The notes under the pieces are model-generated. The model searched no databases. It saw nothing but the letters and a program-made list of their open reading frames with translations, and was not told where the DNA came from. Below are positions 53,534-62,594 of a stretch of 64,000 nt of DNA, piece by piece. Within the stretch, counting starts at the first letter, position 1. Each line of letters begins with the position of its first letter. Origin of the DNA: Nocardiopsis xinjiangensis YIM 90004 (GTDB taxonomy: Bacteria > Actinomycetota > Actinomycetes > Streptosporangiales > Streptosporangiaceae). The position numbers and the translations under genes were made by a program. The stretch is taken from positions 90,197 through 154,196 of the forward strand of contig NZ_ANBE01000009.1 in the NCBI RefSeq assembly GCF_000341145.1. Direction: 5' to 3'.

Positions 53534-54568
53534 GTGCCCACCGCTCCCCTCACCCGCGCCGGCTTCAGCGGCCCGGCCCTGCGCCTCTACGAACTGATCA
53601 CCGCGAGCTGGGTGGCCTCCGCCGTCAGCGCGGCCGCCGAGCTCGGCGTGGCCGACGTGATGACGGCCGAACCCCGCAGTGCGGAGGAGATCGCCGCCGA
53701 GATCGGTGCCGACCCCGAGACCCTCCACCGGCTCCTGCGCGCCTGCACCGACCTGGAACTGGTCGATCTGGTGCCGGGGCGCGGGTTCGCACTGACCGGT
53801 CTCGGGCGGGCACTGCGCGGAGACGCTCCCGACTCCATGCGCGCCTACGCCCGGTGGATGGGCACACGGGCCGAGCGCTCCACCATGGCGTACCTGGCCG
53901 ACGCCGTGCGCACCGGAGGCCCGGTCTTCGAGGACGTGCACGGGATCCCGGTCTGGTCCTACATGCGCAACGCTCCCGGGACCGCCGCTCTCTTCGACCG
54001 CGGGATGACCGACATCTCCGCCCAGCTCACCCGCAGCATCGTGGACGAGTACGACTTCGGTGGCATCGAGTGCCTCGTCGACGTGGGCGGCGGACACGGC
54101 CGACTGCTCTCGCTGCTTCTGGAGGCGCATCCCCGCATGCGCGGTGTGCTCTTCGACCGGCCCGAGGTGATCGCCCGACCGGAACCCGCACTCACCCGGG
54201 GGGACGTGGCCACGCGCTGTCGGGTCGAGGGCGGCGACTTCCTGGAAGGGGTTCCGGCCGGGGCGGACGCCTATCTTCTCGCGAGCGTCGTCCACAACTG
54301 GAACGACGAGGACGCGGCGCGGATCCTTTCCCGTTGCCGGGAAGCCGTCGCACCACGGGGGCGGGTCCTGCTCGCCGAAGTCCTGGTACCGGAGGGGCCC
54401 GAGCCCGCACCGACCGCCACGCTCATGGATCTGAGCATGCTGGTCCAATGCGGTGGCAAACAGCGCACGGAGCGCCAGTTCGCCGATCTGCTCCGGGACT
54501 CCGGGTTCCGGCTCGAACGGATCGTGCCCGCGCAGGGGATCGCCGTCGTCGAAGGGACACCGGCCTGA
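53534..54568 (+). CDS. SAM-dependent O-methyltransferase 2 of the cyclodipeptide cluster
   Basis: A 344-residue methyltransferase with the same architecture as methyltransferase 1: dimer domain (LRLYELITASWVASAVSAAAELGV), SAM loop CLVDVGGGHGRLL, VLFDRPEVI, GGDFLEGVP. It keeps the catalytic His in VVHNWNDEDA, fitting an O-methyltransferase (for example of a tyrosyl hydroxyl). GTG 53534 has GGAAAGG upstream. An in-frame GTG at 53471 lies on or before the predicted transcription start, so it is less likely. Confidence 0.87.
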   Translation: MPTAPLTRAGFSGPALRLYELITASWVASAVSAAAELGVADVMTAEPRSAEEIAAEIGADPETLHRLLRACTDLELVDLVPGRGFALTGLGRALRGDAPDSMRAYARWMGTRAERSTMAYLADAVRTGGPVFEDVHGIPVWSYMRNAPGTAALFDRGMTDISAQLTRSIVDEYDFGGIECLVDVGGGHGRLLSLLLEAHPRMRGVLFDRPEVIARPEPALTRGDVATRCRVEGGDFLEGVPAGADAYLLASVVHNWNDEDAARILSRCREAVAPRGRVLLAEVLVPEGPEPAPTATLMDLSMLVQCGGKQRTERQFADLLRDSGFRLERIVPAQGIAVVEGTPA

Positions 54569-54607
54569 ACCATACGGGGCCGGAGCGCGCGCATCCGGCC
54601 CCGGGAA

Positions 54608-55903
54608 CTAACGCACGACGACGAAACCGTCCGGGTCACGCGGTGGACGGTCGCCCGGCGGCTCGGCCGGATACCCCACGGCCACCGATCCCATCGGCTG
54701 CCAGTCGGTCGGCAGGTCCAGGACCTTCCGGACCACGTCGGCGCAGAACATCGTCGAGGAGATCCACGCCGAACCCAGGCCCTCCATCGCCAGGCCCACG
54801 AGCAGGTTCTGCACCCCCGCACCCATCGCCACGTGGAACATCGTGCGTTCCGCGTCCGCGCGGCGCTCGTCCGGGTAGGGGTGGGCGCCGTCCGCCACCA
54901 GGAACGGGACGACCAGGGACGGGGCGCTGCGCAGCACGTCGCCGCGCCGGGTACGCCGGGCGATCTGCTCCTCGGTGAAACCGTCGCCGCGCAGATCCGC
55001 GATCCACGCCTCGAGCATCGCGTCCAGCAGGCGCTCGCGTACCTCCGGCGACTCCACCAGCACGAACCGCCACGGCGTCGTGTGGTGCGGCGCGGGTGCG
55101 GTCACCGCCGAGGCCACCGCCCGCCGCACCAGGGCCGGCTCCACCGGGGCGTCGGAGAAGGAGCGCACCGTGCGCCGGGCCGGCACCACGTCGCGCGAAC
55201 CGAACCGGAACAGGTCCGCGTCGGCCGGCCGCACCAGTGCGGCCGCACCGGGACCGTCCTCCTCGGTGACCATGTCGGCCAGGCCGCCGACCACCGCCAC
55301 GGGTACCCCCGCGGTCTTGCCCTTGACCAGTTCCCCGGCGCCGGCGATCTCGTCGGCGACCGCGTTGACCGTGGCCTCCATGATCTGTCCACTGCTGTCG
55401 GGGGTCCCGCGCAGGTCCTCCAGGGGCTGCATCCCGGACGCCCCGATGGCCACGTCGGTCTGACCGGTGCGCCAGGGACGGCCGAAGGTGTCGGAGACCA
55501 CGACCGCCACGTTCACACCGAGACGCTCGCGCAGCCCTGCCCGCAGCGCCCGGGCCGAGGCGTCGGAGTCCTCGGGCAGCAGCAGCACCGTGCCCGGCTC
55601 GACGTTGGAGGCGTCCACCCCAGCGGCCGCCATGACCAGGCCCTGGCGGGTCTGCACGATGCGGGTGTGCCCGGCCCGGGCCACCACCCGCTCGGTCTCG
55701 GCGGTGATGGCGTCGTCGCGTTCCATCCGGCGCGAGCGCCCCTCGGCCTTGCTCACGATCTTGGACGTCACGACGAGCACGTCCCCGTCGACCAGGGGCG
55801 TGCCCGAGGAGCGGACGGCGTCGGCGATCAGGTGCGCCAGGTCGTCGCCCTCCCGCACCTCCGGAACGCCGGGCAGGCCGCGGACCCGCAGTTCGGTGAT
55901 CAC
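54608..55903 (-). CDS. fbiB: FbiB, F420 gamma-glutamyl ligase / nitroreductase fusion
   Basis: A 431-residue two-domain protein. The N-terminal CofE domain (about 1-245: [51 protein letters not shown]) adds glutamates to F420-0. The C-terminal nitroreductase-like domain ([35 protein letters not shown]) reduces dehydro-F420 with FMN. The GTG start overlaps the fbiA stop (GTGA). Confidence 0.95.
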   Translation of the reverse strand: MITELRVRGLPGVPEVREGDDLAHLIADAVRSSGTPLVDGDVLVVTSKIVSKAEGRSRRMERDDAITAETERVVARAGHTRIVQTRQGLVMAAAGVDASNVEPGTVLLLPEDSDASARALRAGLRERLGVNVAVVVSDTFGRPWRTGQTDVAIGASGMQPLEDLRGTPDSSGQIMEATVNAVADEIAGAGELVKGKTAGVPVAVVGGLADMVTEEDGPGAAALVRPADADLFRFGSRDVVPARRTVRSFSDAPVEPALVRRAVASAVTAPAPHHTTPWRFVLVESPEVRERLLDAMLEAWIADLRGDGFTEEQIARRTRRGDVLRSAPSLVVPFLVADGAHPYPDERRADAERTMFHVAMGAGVQNLLVGLAMEGLGSAWISSTMFCADVVRKVLDLPTDWQPMGSVAVGYPAEPPGDRPPRDPDGFVVVR

Positions 55904-56880
55904 GCGCGCGCCTCCGAGAGTTCGGTCGCCAGGTCCACGGCGGCGCGGGCGAGGGCCTCGGTGGCCTCCGGGCCGTTCATGTACAGGGGCCGGGAACGCA
56001 CCTCGATCCCCTCGACCCCGGTGCCGGCGTCGGCCTCGTCGACCAGCCACCCGTCGAGCAGGTCGGATCCCAGGTGCTCGGCGACCGCTCCCGCGTCGGT
56101 CTCCACCCCGATGGCGGACAGGCAGGCATCGGCCATGCCGCGTACGGGCGCGCCCCCGATGATGGGGGAGACCCCGACGACGGTCTTGTCGAGCATGGCC
56201 TCGCGGATCCCGGGGACCTGGAAGACCGAGCCCACACTCACGACCGGGTTGGACGGCGGCAGGATCACCGCGTCCGCCTGGGCGATGGCCTCCAGCACGC
56301 CCGGTGCCGGCTTGGCCGACTCGGCGCCCATGGCCACGAACCGGTGGGCCGGGAGGGCGGCACGGTGCCGGATCCACCACTCCTGGAAGTGGATCGCGCG
56401 CGTGCGGCCCTCCTCCTCCACGACCACGTGCGTCTCCACCTGGTCGTCGGTCATCGGCAGCAGCCGCACCCCCGGCTGCCACCGGTCGCACAGGGCCTCG
56501 GTCACCGCGGAGAGAGGGAAACCTGCGGCGATCATCTGCGCGCGTACGATGTGCGTGGCGGTGTCACGGTCGCCGAGGCCGAACCATGTGGGCTTCATCC
56601 CATAGGCGGCGAGCTCTTCCTTGACTGTGAAGGACTCGTCCTTCCTCCCCCAGCCCCGGTCGTCGTCGATGCCGTCGCCCAGGGTGTACATCACAGTGTC
56701 CAGATCCGGACAGATCCGGAGCCCGAACAGTGTGATGTCGTCGCCGGTGTTCCCGATGACGGTGATGGAAGGGTCTGTGGTCTGCTCTTCGGAGGCCGGC
56801 GCGTCCGTCCCGAGAGCGGCCTTGAGGCCGCGGAGGAAACGGGCGCCGCCGATACCGCCGGCAGGTACGACTATCCGCAT
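55900..56880 (-). CDS. fbiA: FbiA, phospholactate/PEP-dependent F0 transferase (CofD)
   Basis: A 326-residue CofD-family enzyme: [53 protein letters not shown] and [12 protein letters not shown]. It joins the activated phospho-C3 unit to F0 to give (dehydro)F420-0. ATG 56880 starts right at the conserved first strand. First gene of the fbiA-fbiB operon; whiB lies nearby, as in other actinobacteria. Confidence 0.95.
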   Translation of the reverse strand: MRIVVPAGGIGGARFLRGLKAALGTDAPASEEQTTDPSITVIGNTGDDITLFGLRICPDLDTVMYTLGDGIDDDRGWGRKDESFTVKEELAAYGMKPTWFGLGDRDTATHIVRAQMIAAGFPLSAVTEALCDRWQPGVRLLPMTDDQVETHVVVEEEGRTRAIHFQEWWIRHRAALPAHRFVAMGAESAKPAPGVLEAIAQADAVILPPSNPVVSVGSVFQVPGIREAMLDKTVVGVSPIIGGAPVRGMADACLSAIGVETDAGAVAEHLGSDLLDGWLVDEADAGTGVEGIEVRSRPLYMNGPEATEALARAAVDLATELSEARA

Positions 56881-57128
56881 GCGTCCAAGTCTGGCAGGCT
56901 GGGAACACGTATGGGTCGTCTGCCCCGCGGTGCGACCCGAGCGGCGTGTGACCGTACCGAGATCGGGGGTTCGCGAACCCCGGTACGTAGGCCGCCATCC
57001 CACTTCACGGCCCGGAGTGTCCGGCTGTCCCCATTTCTGTCTGGACCCGGCCGATTCACCCGACAGTCCGACGATATGCCAAGCTTCGACCGACGCGACG
57101 GCGATGCAGCGGAAGAGGGGAACCTCTC

Positions 57129-58313
57129 TTGAACAACGAAACACTAGAACGCTTGCGCCTTCCCGCGGCGTGGGTCCTGATCGGTGCGGTCGGGGCCTCG
57201 ATGCTGTCGGGGCTGATCGGCCTGATCGCGCAGACGAGCGGTGCCGGGGAGTACCGGACCGAGGGGAGTTTCCCCTCGGCGGTGCTCTCCCACGCCAGTG
57301 ACTTCTTCGGGCTCTCCGTCGTGGTCTTCCTGGCGGCGGCGGTCGCGCTGGTGCTGACGAGTGAGCGCACCAAGCCCTCCGCTCTACCGATCGTCGTCAC
57401 CGCGATCGTCATGAGCGGTGTGGGCCTGCTGTTCGTGCTGATCAACGCCATCACCGTGTTCATGGTCGAGACGGGCTCCGTCGCCTACGGGTTCACCAAC
57501 TTCATCGGCACCCTCGGCAGCGGTGCGGTGCTCGGCCTGTTCGGGTTCTTCCTCCTGAAGGCTTTCAACGACCCGAACCTGGTGCCGCGCCCTGTGCCCC
57601 AACCCGGCCAGTACAACCCGCAGGGTTTCCCGCCCGCGACCGGCGCCCAGCAGTCCTTCGCCGGCTACGGCCAGGACATGTACGGCCAGCAGCAGGGCTT
57701 CGGCCAGGACGCCTACGGTCAGCCGGTGGCCTACGGAACCGGTGCGCAGCAGGCCTACGGCCAGGACATGTACGGCCAGCAGCAGGCCTACGACCCGTCC
57801 GCCTACGGTCAGGACGCTTACGGTCAGCAGGTTTACGGCAGCGGTGCGCAGCAGGCCTATGACCCCTCGGCCTACGGTCAGGCCTACGGGACCGGCGGCC
57901 AGCAGGCCTACGGTCAGGACGCCTACGGCCAGCAGCAGGCCTACGACCCCTCCGCCTACGGCCAGCCGGCGGCCTACGGGCAGGGTTACGACCCCTCCCA
58001 GTACGCTCCCCAGCCCGGCGCCGACCAGCCCCAGTCGGCCTCCTCCGGCGAGCAGGCGGCCTTGGACGCCATCCAGTACGGCTGGTACCAGGGGGCCGAC
58101 CAGCAGTACCAGCAGGGCCAGGACACACCGTCCGCCCCCGGAGTTGACCCATTCTTTAACTCCGGTGAGAACGCTGGTACCGATGCGTCCTCGCAAGGTG
58201 GCGCGGGCTACGGAGGTGCATACGGGAACTCCGGTGCATACGGCTCTGACCAGCAAGGACAGGGTGGCTCCGGGGGTCAGCAGGGTTGGTACGGCAACGA
58301 CGGTCAGCGCTGA
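57129..58313 (+). CDS. Four-helix membrane protein with Tyr/Gln/Gly-rich repetitive tail
   Basis: A 394-residue protein. Residues 1-150 contain four membrane helices (about 13-35, 57-76, 85-108, 122-145). Residues 155-394 are low complexity, dominated by YGQ, QQAYG and AYDPSAYGQ units, with very few charged residues, like prion-like or phase-separating sequences. The start is TTG 57129 with AGAGGGG eight nt upstream. Lies between fbiA and whiB. Function unknown; the tail should be cytoplasmic if helix count and the short N-terminus are right. Confidence 0.8.
   Translation: MNNETLERLRLPAAWVLIGAVGASMLSGLIGLIAQTSGAGEYRTEGSFPSAVLSHASDFFGLSVVVFLAAAVALVLTSERTKPSALPIVVTAIVMSGVGLLFVLINAITVFMVETGSVAYGFTNFIGTLGSGAVLGLFGFFLLKAFNDPNLVPRPVPQPGQYNPQGFPPATGAQQSFAGYGQDMYGQQQGFGQDAYGQPVAYGTGAQQAYGQDMYGQQQAYDPSAYGQDAYGQQVYGSGAQQAYDPSAYGQAYGTGGQQAYGQDAYGQQQAYDPSAYGQPAAYGQGYDPSQYAPQPGADQPQSASSGEQAALDAIQYGWYQGADQQYQQGQDTPSAPGVDPFFNSGENAGTDASSQGGAGYGGAYGNSGAYGSDQQGQGGSGGQQGWYGNDGQR
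57652..58010 (+). repeat. Degenerate YGQ / AYDPSAYGQ coding repeats
   Basis: Repeated peptide units [25 protein letters not shown] and GAQQAYG recur through the tail of the membrane protein, with near-identical DNA (for example GGCCAGGACATGTACGGCCA twice). Confidence 0.75.
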
Positions 58314-58361
58314 GCCCGACCTGGGCCTCCGTGCTCTCCGCCACCTCGGGTGCGCGTGAAT

Positions 58362-58440
58362 TGCGTGGTAATCCACAGAACGGACATCGCGGGCCTGTCA
58401 CAGGCAGTTCGCGACATGATATTCAGTGGATTACCACGCA
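58362..58440. promoter_or_regulatory. Paired operator-like palindromes upstream of whiB
   Basis: A perfect 15-bp inverted repeat (58362-58376 and 58426-58440). Each arm contains the near-palindrome GTGG-4N-CCAC, so these look like two copies of one regulator site, centres 61 bp apart (about six helical turns). A small hairpin (GCCTG-TCA-CAGGC) lies between. The right copy ends six bases before the whiB -35. Confidence 0.55.
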
Positions 58441-58446
58441 GGGCGC

Positions 58447-58476
58447 TTGACGCACAGCGAGTGTCACGCGTGTAAT
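58447..58476 (+). promoter_or_regulatory. Candidate whiB promoter
   Basis: TTGACG (58447-58452), 18-bp spacer, TGTAAT (58471-58476). The spacer holds GTGTCAC, and TGAC...GTCA half-sites flank it; these resemble BldD/WhiA half-sites but do not fit a full consensus. Confidence 0.5.
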
Positions 58477-58551
58477 TTCAAGGTGGGATTCAACCCGGCC
58501 CGGGGGATGAAAAGGGCCGGGGACATCTATGGGGGGCAACAGGAGGTGCGC

Positions 58552-58839
58552 ATGAGCGAGGTCATCCCGCTGGCGCACGGCTCGGACGAAGATCTGGGCT
58601 GGCAGGAACGTGCCCTGTGCGCGCAGACCGACCCGGAGGCTTTCTTTCCCGAGAAGGGCGGCTCCACGAGGGAGGCGAAGAAGGTCTGCCAGTCCTGCGA
58701 GGTCCGGGCCGAGTGCCTGGAGTACGCACTGGAGCACGACGAGCGCTTCGGTATCTGGGGGGGACTCTCCGAGAGGGAACGCCGGCGGCTGAAGAAAGCC
58801 GTCGGGGGAGATTTCGATTTCCTCGCGGACATGCTCTAG
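58552..58839 (+). CDS. whiB: WhiB (sporulation-type WhiB / WhiB2-like regulator)
   Basis: A 95-residue iron-sulfur regulator. Cluster cysteines C23, C46, C49 and C55; GIWGG at 67-71; basic C-terminal helix RERRRLKK. The stretch LGWQERALCAQTDPEAFFPEKGGSTREAKKVC matches developmental WhiB, which with WhiA drives sporulation septation in Streptomyces; the mycobacterial counterpart is WhiB2/WhmD. Neighbouring fbiAB supports the assignment. AGGAGGTG sits five nt before ATG 58552. A T-tailed terminator follows. Confidence 0.94.
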   Translation: MSEVIPLAHGSDEDLGWQERALCAQTDPEAFFPEKGGSTREAKKVCQSCEVRAECLEYALEHDERFGIWGGLSERERRRLKKAVGGDFDFLADML

Positions 58840-58850
58840 GTAGGCCGGAC

Positions 58851-58892
58851 AAGACGCGCACCCCGGTGGACCCATCGGGGTGCGCGTCTTTT
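58851..58892 (+). terminator. Rho-independent terminator after whiB
   Basis: 15-bp stem AAGACGCGCACCCCG/CGGGGTGCGCGTCTT with a 10-nt loop and TTTT tail. Confidence 0.92.
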
Positions 58893-59103
58893 GTGTGCGG
58901 ATCGGTTCAGGACTGAGGTCCGGTTTGGTGCCGGTGGCCGTATCACGGGTGAATGCACCGATATGAGGCCTATGGAGCTACGCCGTCTCCGTGTGCGGAA
59001 TAGGCACGTAATGGTGCCGAGTCGCGTATCGTGATGTCTCGTCTCAGCAGTCCCGCACCCCTCCGCGGGACAGCCCCTCTCCGGAAGTGAACCCACTACA
59101 GCC
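58893..59103 (+). other. Intergenic region between whiB and the large glycosyltransferase gene
   Basis: About 210 bp. Contains GGCAC-N6-GTGCC (59003-59018) and GTCCCGC-N8-GCGGGAC (59050-59071). No gene and no clear promoter hexamers are visible. Confidence 0.5.
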
Positions 59104-62100
59104 GTGCTTGACCAGGATTCCGCCCGCCACGTCGTCACCGCGGTCGTCGTGACCCACGACGGGGCCCGTTGGCTCTCCGAGACGATGACGGCGCTACGGG
59201 GACAGACCCGCCCGTTGCAGCGCGTCGTCGCCGCGGACACCGGGAGCACCGACGACAGCGTCGACATCCTCGCCGAGCACCTGCCCTCGGACTCCATCAC
59301 GGAGCAACCGTCCGAGACCGGGTACGGCGACGCCGTGCGCGCCGCTCTGGACCTGCCGCGATCGAGCACCGGGGTACGGGACTCCGGCGAAGGGGCCACC
59401 GAGTGGCTCTGGTTGATCCACGACGACCTCACCCCCGAGCCCGATGCCCTCGAGCAGCTCCTCGCCGCCGCCGACCAGGACCCCCGCGCGGCCGTTCTGG
59501 GGCCCAAACTGCGGGACTGGTTCGACCGGCGGCTGCTCGTCGAGGTCGGCGTGACCATCGACGGCGCGGGGCGGCGCGAGACCGGCCTGGAACAGCGTGA
59601 GTTCGACCACGGCCAGCACGACGGCAACCGGCAGGTCCTGGCGGTATCCAGCGCCGGTATGCTCGTGCGCCGCGATGTGTGGGACCGCCTCGGCGGGTTC
59701 GACCCGTCCCTGCCGCTGTTCCGCGACGACATCGACTTCTGCTGGCGTGTGGGCGGCGCCGGGCTGCGCACGCTGGTGGTCACCGACGCCGTCGCCCACC
59801 ACGCCGAGGCCTCCTCACGACGGCGCCGGGGGATCTCCGCGACCCGAAACCACCCCAGACGCGTGGACCGGCGCCACGCGGTGTTCGTGCTGCTGGCCAA
59901 CCTGCCCGCCGGCGGCATGGCGGCGGCCCTGCTGCGCAACTCCTTCGCGTCGTTGATGCGCATGGTCATGTATCTGCTCATCAAACAGCCCGCGAACGCC
60001 CTCGACGAGGCCGCCGCGATCACGCTCATCTACCTGCGGCCGGTCAAACTCCTCCGTGCCCGGGCCCGGCGCCGCCGGGACCGCCGCCGCACCTACAGCG
60101 CGATCCGGCCCTTCCTGGCGCACGGGGTGGCGATGCGCCAGTTCGCCGACGCCCTCACCGCGGTGCTGACCGGTGACACCATCCGCAACACCCCCGGACG
60201 CCACCAGGCCGTGACCGCGCCCCCCGATCCCGACGACGAGGACGAGGCCCTCTCCGACAACCAGAGTTTCCTGCGCCGGGTCGTGAGCCGACCCGGGGTC
60301 GCGCTCGTCCTCGGTCTGACCGCGCTCTCCCTGACAGCCGGACGGTCCTTGCTCTTCGGTGACCTGCTCGCGGGCGGGGCCCTGCCCCCGGCGGCCGGCA
60401 GCGCCGCCGACCTGTGGTCGCTCTACCTGTCCGCCAACCCCGACAGCGGGATCGGCGCCGGCGGGCCTGTGCCGCCCTACGTCGGACTGCTGGCACTGCT
60501 GTCCACCCTCACCCTCGGCCAACCCTGGCTCGCGGTGACGGTGATCCTGCTCGGCTGTGTGCCCCTGGCCGGCGCCACCGCCTACCTGCTGGCCAAGGAC
60601 GTACTGCGCTACACCCCTGCCCGCCTGTGGCTGGCCGGCACCTACGCGCTGCTGCCCGTCGCCACGGGAGCGGTCGCACAAGGACGCCTGGGCACCGCGC
60701 TGGTACACGTTCTGCTGCCGGTACTGGCTCTTCTGCTGGTGCGTGTGGTCAGCCTTCCGGAGAAGGCTTCCCGACGCGCTGCATGGGGGGCGGGCCTGAT
60801 CCTGGCAGTGTCCACCGCGTTCGTGCCGATGGTGTGGCTGCTGGCCCTGGTCACCGGGGTCCTGGTCGCCGTGGCCTTCGGGCACGTCGGACGACGCCTC
60901 TACGTCAGTGTCGCCCTGAGCCTGGCACTGCCGATCGTCCTGTTGCTGCCGTGGTCGCTGGAGTTGCTCCTGCACCCCACGCTGTGGCTGTTGGAGGCCG
61001 GACTGCACCGGCCCGAACTCTCCGGATCCGGCGCCGGCCCGCTCGATCTGCTCCTGTTCTCGCCCGGCGGTCCCGGTATGCCGCCGGTCTGGGTCACCGC
61101 GGGGTTCCTGGTCGCCGCCCTCCTGGCACTGTTGCTGCTGCGCAACCGCATGGTCGTGGCCGCAGGGTGGTCGCTGGCCCTGTTCGGGCTGCTCGTGGCG
61201 GTCGTGACGAGTCGTTTGATCGTCGAGCCCTACTTCGGCGGCCCGCCCGCCCCGGTCTGGCCCGGTGTGGCGCTCTCCTTCGCCGCCACCGCCGTACTCA
61301 TGTCCGCGGGCACCTCCGCCCGCGCGATCGGCGACATGCTCCGCGGCGACCACGGGGGCGCACGCGAGGACCTGCGGTGGTGGTCCGACTGGCGGCGCGG
61401 GTTCGCGCTCGCCGTCACCGTGCTCGCCCTGGCCACACCCGCCACGGCCGCTGCCCTGTGGATGTGGGAGGGCGCCGACGGGCCCGTCACGGCACACGCC
61501 CCCGAGACCGTTCCCGGGGCATTGCAGAGTCGCAGCGACGACGGAACCGAACCGCGTGCCCTCGTGGTCGCCCCCGACGGTGAGGGCCACGTCGACTACA
61601 CCGTGGTGCGCGGCCGTGAACCGCATCTGGGGGAGGAGGCCGTCGTCCCCGACGAGTCCGGCGCAACGAGCATGGACCGCGCCGTGGCCCAGCTCAGCGC
61701 GGGCCAGGGCGGCGATCAGCTGCACACCCTTCTCGACCACGGGGTGCAGTACGTGCTCTACCCGCGCCCGGAGGACTCGGGGCCCGCGCGGGCCACCATG
61801 GTCGACGTGTTGGACGGCACCCCCGGCCTGGACCGGCAGTCCCTGTCCGACCACTACGGGCTCTGGCGTGTGTCCGAGGAGACCGGTGCCCTGCGCGAAC
61901 TCCCCGAGGGCGGCCTGGACGCCACGGCCCTGACGGTCGAGGGCCGTGCCGGGGACATGACGGCCGAGGTCGGCGACGGTCCCACCGGCCGCCGTCTGGC
62001 TCTGGCCGAACCCGCCGACGGCACCTGGAACGCCACCCTCGACGGCGCCGAACTGTCCCCCGTCCCCACCGAGAACGGCACCCAGGCCTGGGCGCTGCCG

Positions 62101-62592
62101 GTCGAGGGCGGCCGACTGCAGGTGTGGCACACCGACCACGTGCACACCGCGTGGATCCTCACACAGGGGCTCCTGCTGCTCGTCGTCGCCGTCCTGGCGG
62201 CGCCCGGCGTGCGAACCGACGAGGAGGCCCGGCTCATCGCCGCCACCCCGCCGCCGCGCCCGCACCGCCCCGACCGCCTGCGCCGTTCCGGCCGCCGTGG
62301 CCGCGGAAGACGTGGTGCCACGGGCGAGAGCACGGAGGATGCCGGGCGGCAGAGCGCCGCAAAGGTGTCCGGCTCGCACACGGCGGCCGAAGCGGTCCCC
62401 GGGCCCGGGGAGGAGGACGCCGGTGTCCGTGCCGGGACCGATGACGGGTCCGCACGCGAAACGACCACCACGACCGGATCCCTCCCGGCCCTGAGGGGCG
62501 GGGGACGGCGCAAGGGCACCCGCCGCAAATCCGGCCGCCGCTCCGGCCCCCGAAGCCGCCGTGGCACCGACCGTTCCGAGGGTGAGGAATAA
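59104..62592 (+). CDS. Large GT2 glycosyltransferase fused to a multi-pass membrane region
   Basis: A 1162-residue protein. The N-terminal GT2 domain (about 10-250) has TAVVVTHDGARWLSETMTAL, VVAADTGSTDDS, WLWLIHDDLTPEPDAL, SSAGMLVRRDVWDRLGGFDPSLPLFRDDIDFCWRV. A hydrophobic middle (about 390-800) holds at least 12 helices, followed by an extracytoplasmic segment (about 800-1025), one more helix and a very basic tail. It resembles the cell-envelope GT2 gene near whiB in other actinobacteria. GTG start without a clear ribosome-binding site. The DUF5719 gene follows after 2 nt. Confidence 0.87.
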   Translation: MLDQDSARHVVTAVVVTHDGARWLSETMTALRGQTRPLQRVVAADTGSTDDSVDILAEHLPSDSITEQPSETGYGDAVRAALDLPRSSTGVRDSGEGATEWLWLIHDDLTPEPDALEQLLAAADQDPRAAVLGPKLRDWFDRRLLVEVGVTIDGAGRRETGLEQREFDHGQHDGNRQVLAVSSAGMLVRRDVWDRLGGFDPSLPLFRDDIDFCWRVGGAGLRTLVVTDAVAHHAEASSRRRRGISATRNHPRRVDRRHAVFVLLANLPAGGMAAALLRNSFASLMRMVMYLLIKQPANALDEAAAITLIYLRPVKLLRARARRRRDRRRTYSAIRPFLAHGVAMRQFADALTAVLTGDTIRNTPGRHQAVTAPPDPDDEDEALSDNQSFLRRVVSRPGVALVLGLTALSLTAGRSLLFGDLLAGGALPPAAGSAADLWSLYLSANPDSGIGAGGPVPPYVGLLALLSTLTLGQPWLAVTVILLGCVPLAGATAYLLAKDVLRYTPARLWLAGTYALLPVATGAVAQGRLGTALVHVLLPVLALLLVRVVSLPEKASRRAAWGAGLILAVSTAFVPMVWLLALVTGVLVAVAFGHVGRRLYVSVALSLALPIVLLLPWSLELLLHPTLWLLEAGLHRPELSGSGAGPLDLLLFSPGGPGMPPVWVTAGFLVAALLALLLLRNRMVVAAGWSLALFGLLVAVVTSRLIVEPYFGGPPAPVWPGVALSFAATAVLMSAGTSARAIGDMLRGDHGGAREDLRWWSDWRRGFALAVTVLALATPATAAALWMWEGADGPVTAHAPETVPGALQSRSDDGTEPRALVVAPDGEGHVDYTVVRGREPHLGEEAVVPDESGATSMDRAVAQLSAGQGGDQLHTLLDHGVQYVLYPRPEDSGPARATMVDVLDGTPGLDRQSLSDHYGLWRVSEETGALRELPEGGLDATALTVEGRAGDMTAEVGDGPTGRRLALAEPADGTWNATLDGAELSPVPTENGTQAWALPVEGGRLQVWHTDHVHTAWILTQGLLLLVVAVLAAPGVRTDEEARLIAATPPPRPHRPDRLRRSGRRGRGRRGATGESTEDAGRQSAAKVSGSHTAAEAVPGPGEEDAGVRAGTDDGSARETTTTTGSLPALRGGGRRKGTRRKSGRRSGPRSRRGTDRSEGEE

Positions 62593-62594
62593 CC

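Noticed and set aside
54608-56491. Extending fbiB upstream into a 627-residue protein
   Set aside because: The extension is antisense-like Arg/Gly-rich sequence overlapping fbiA; the GTG/TGA overlap with fbiA fixes the true start at 55903.
57384-58376. Long minus-strand frame opposite the YGQ-repeat gene
   Set aside because: Its Leu/Val/Gly-rich pattern is the antisense of the repeat; the plus strand has membrane helices, a ribosome-binding site and coding character.
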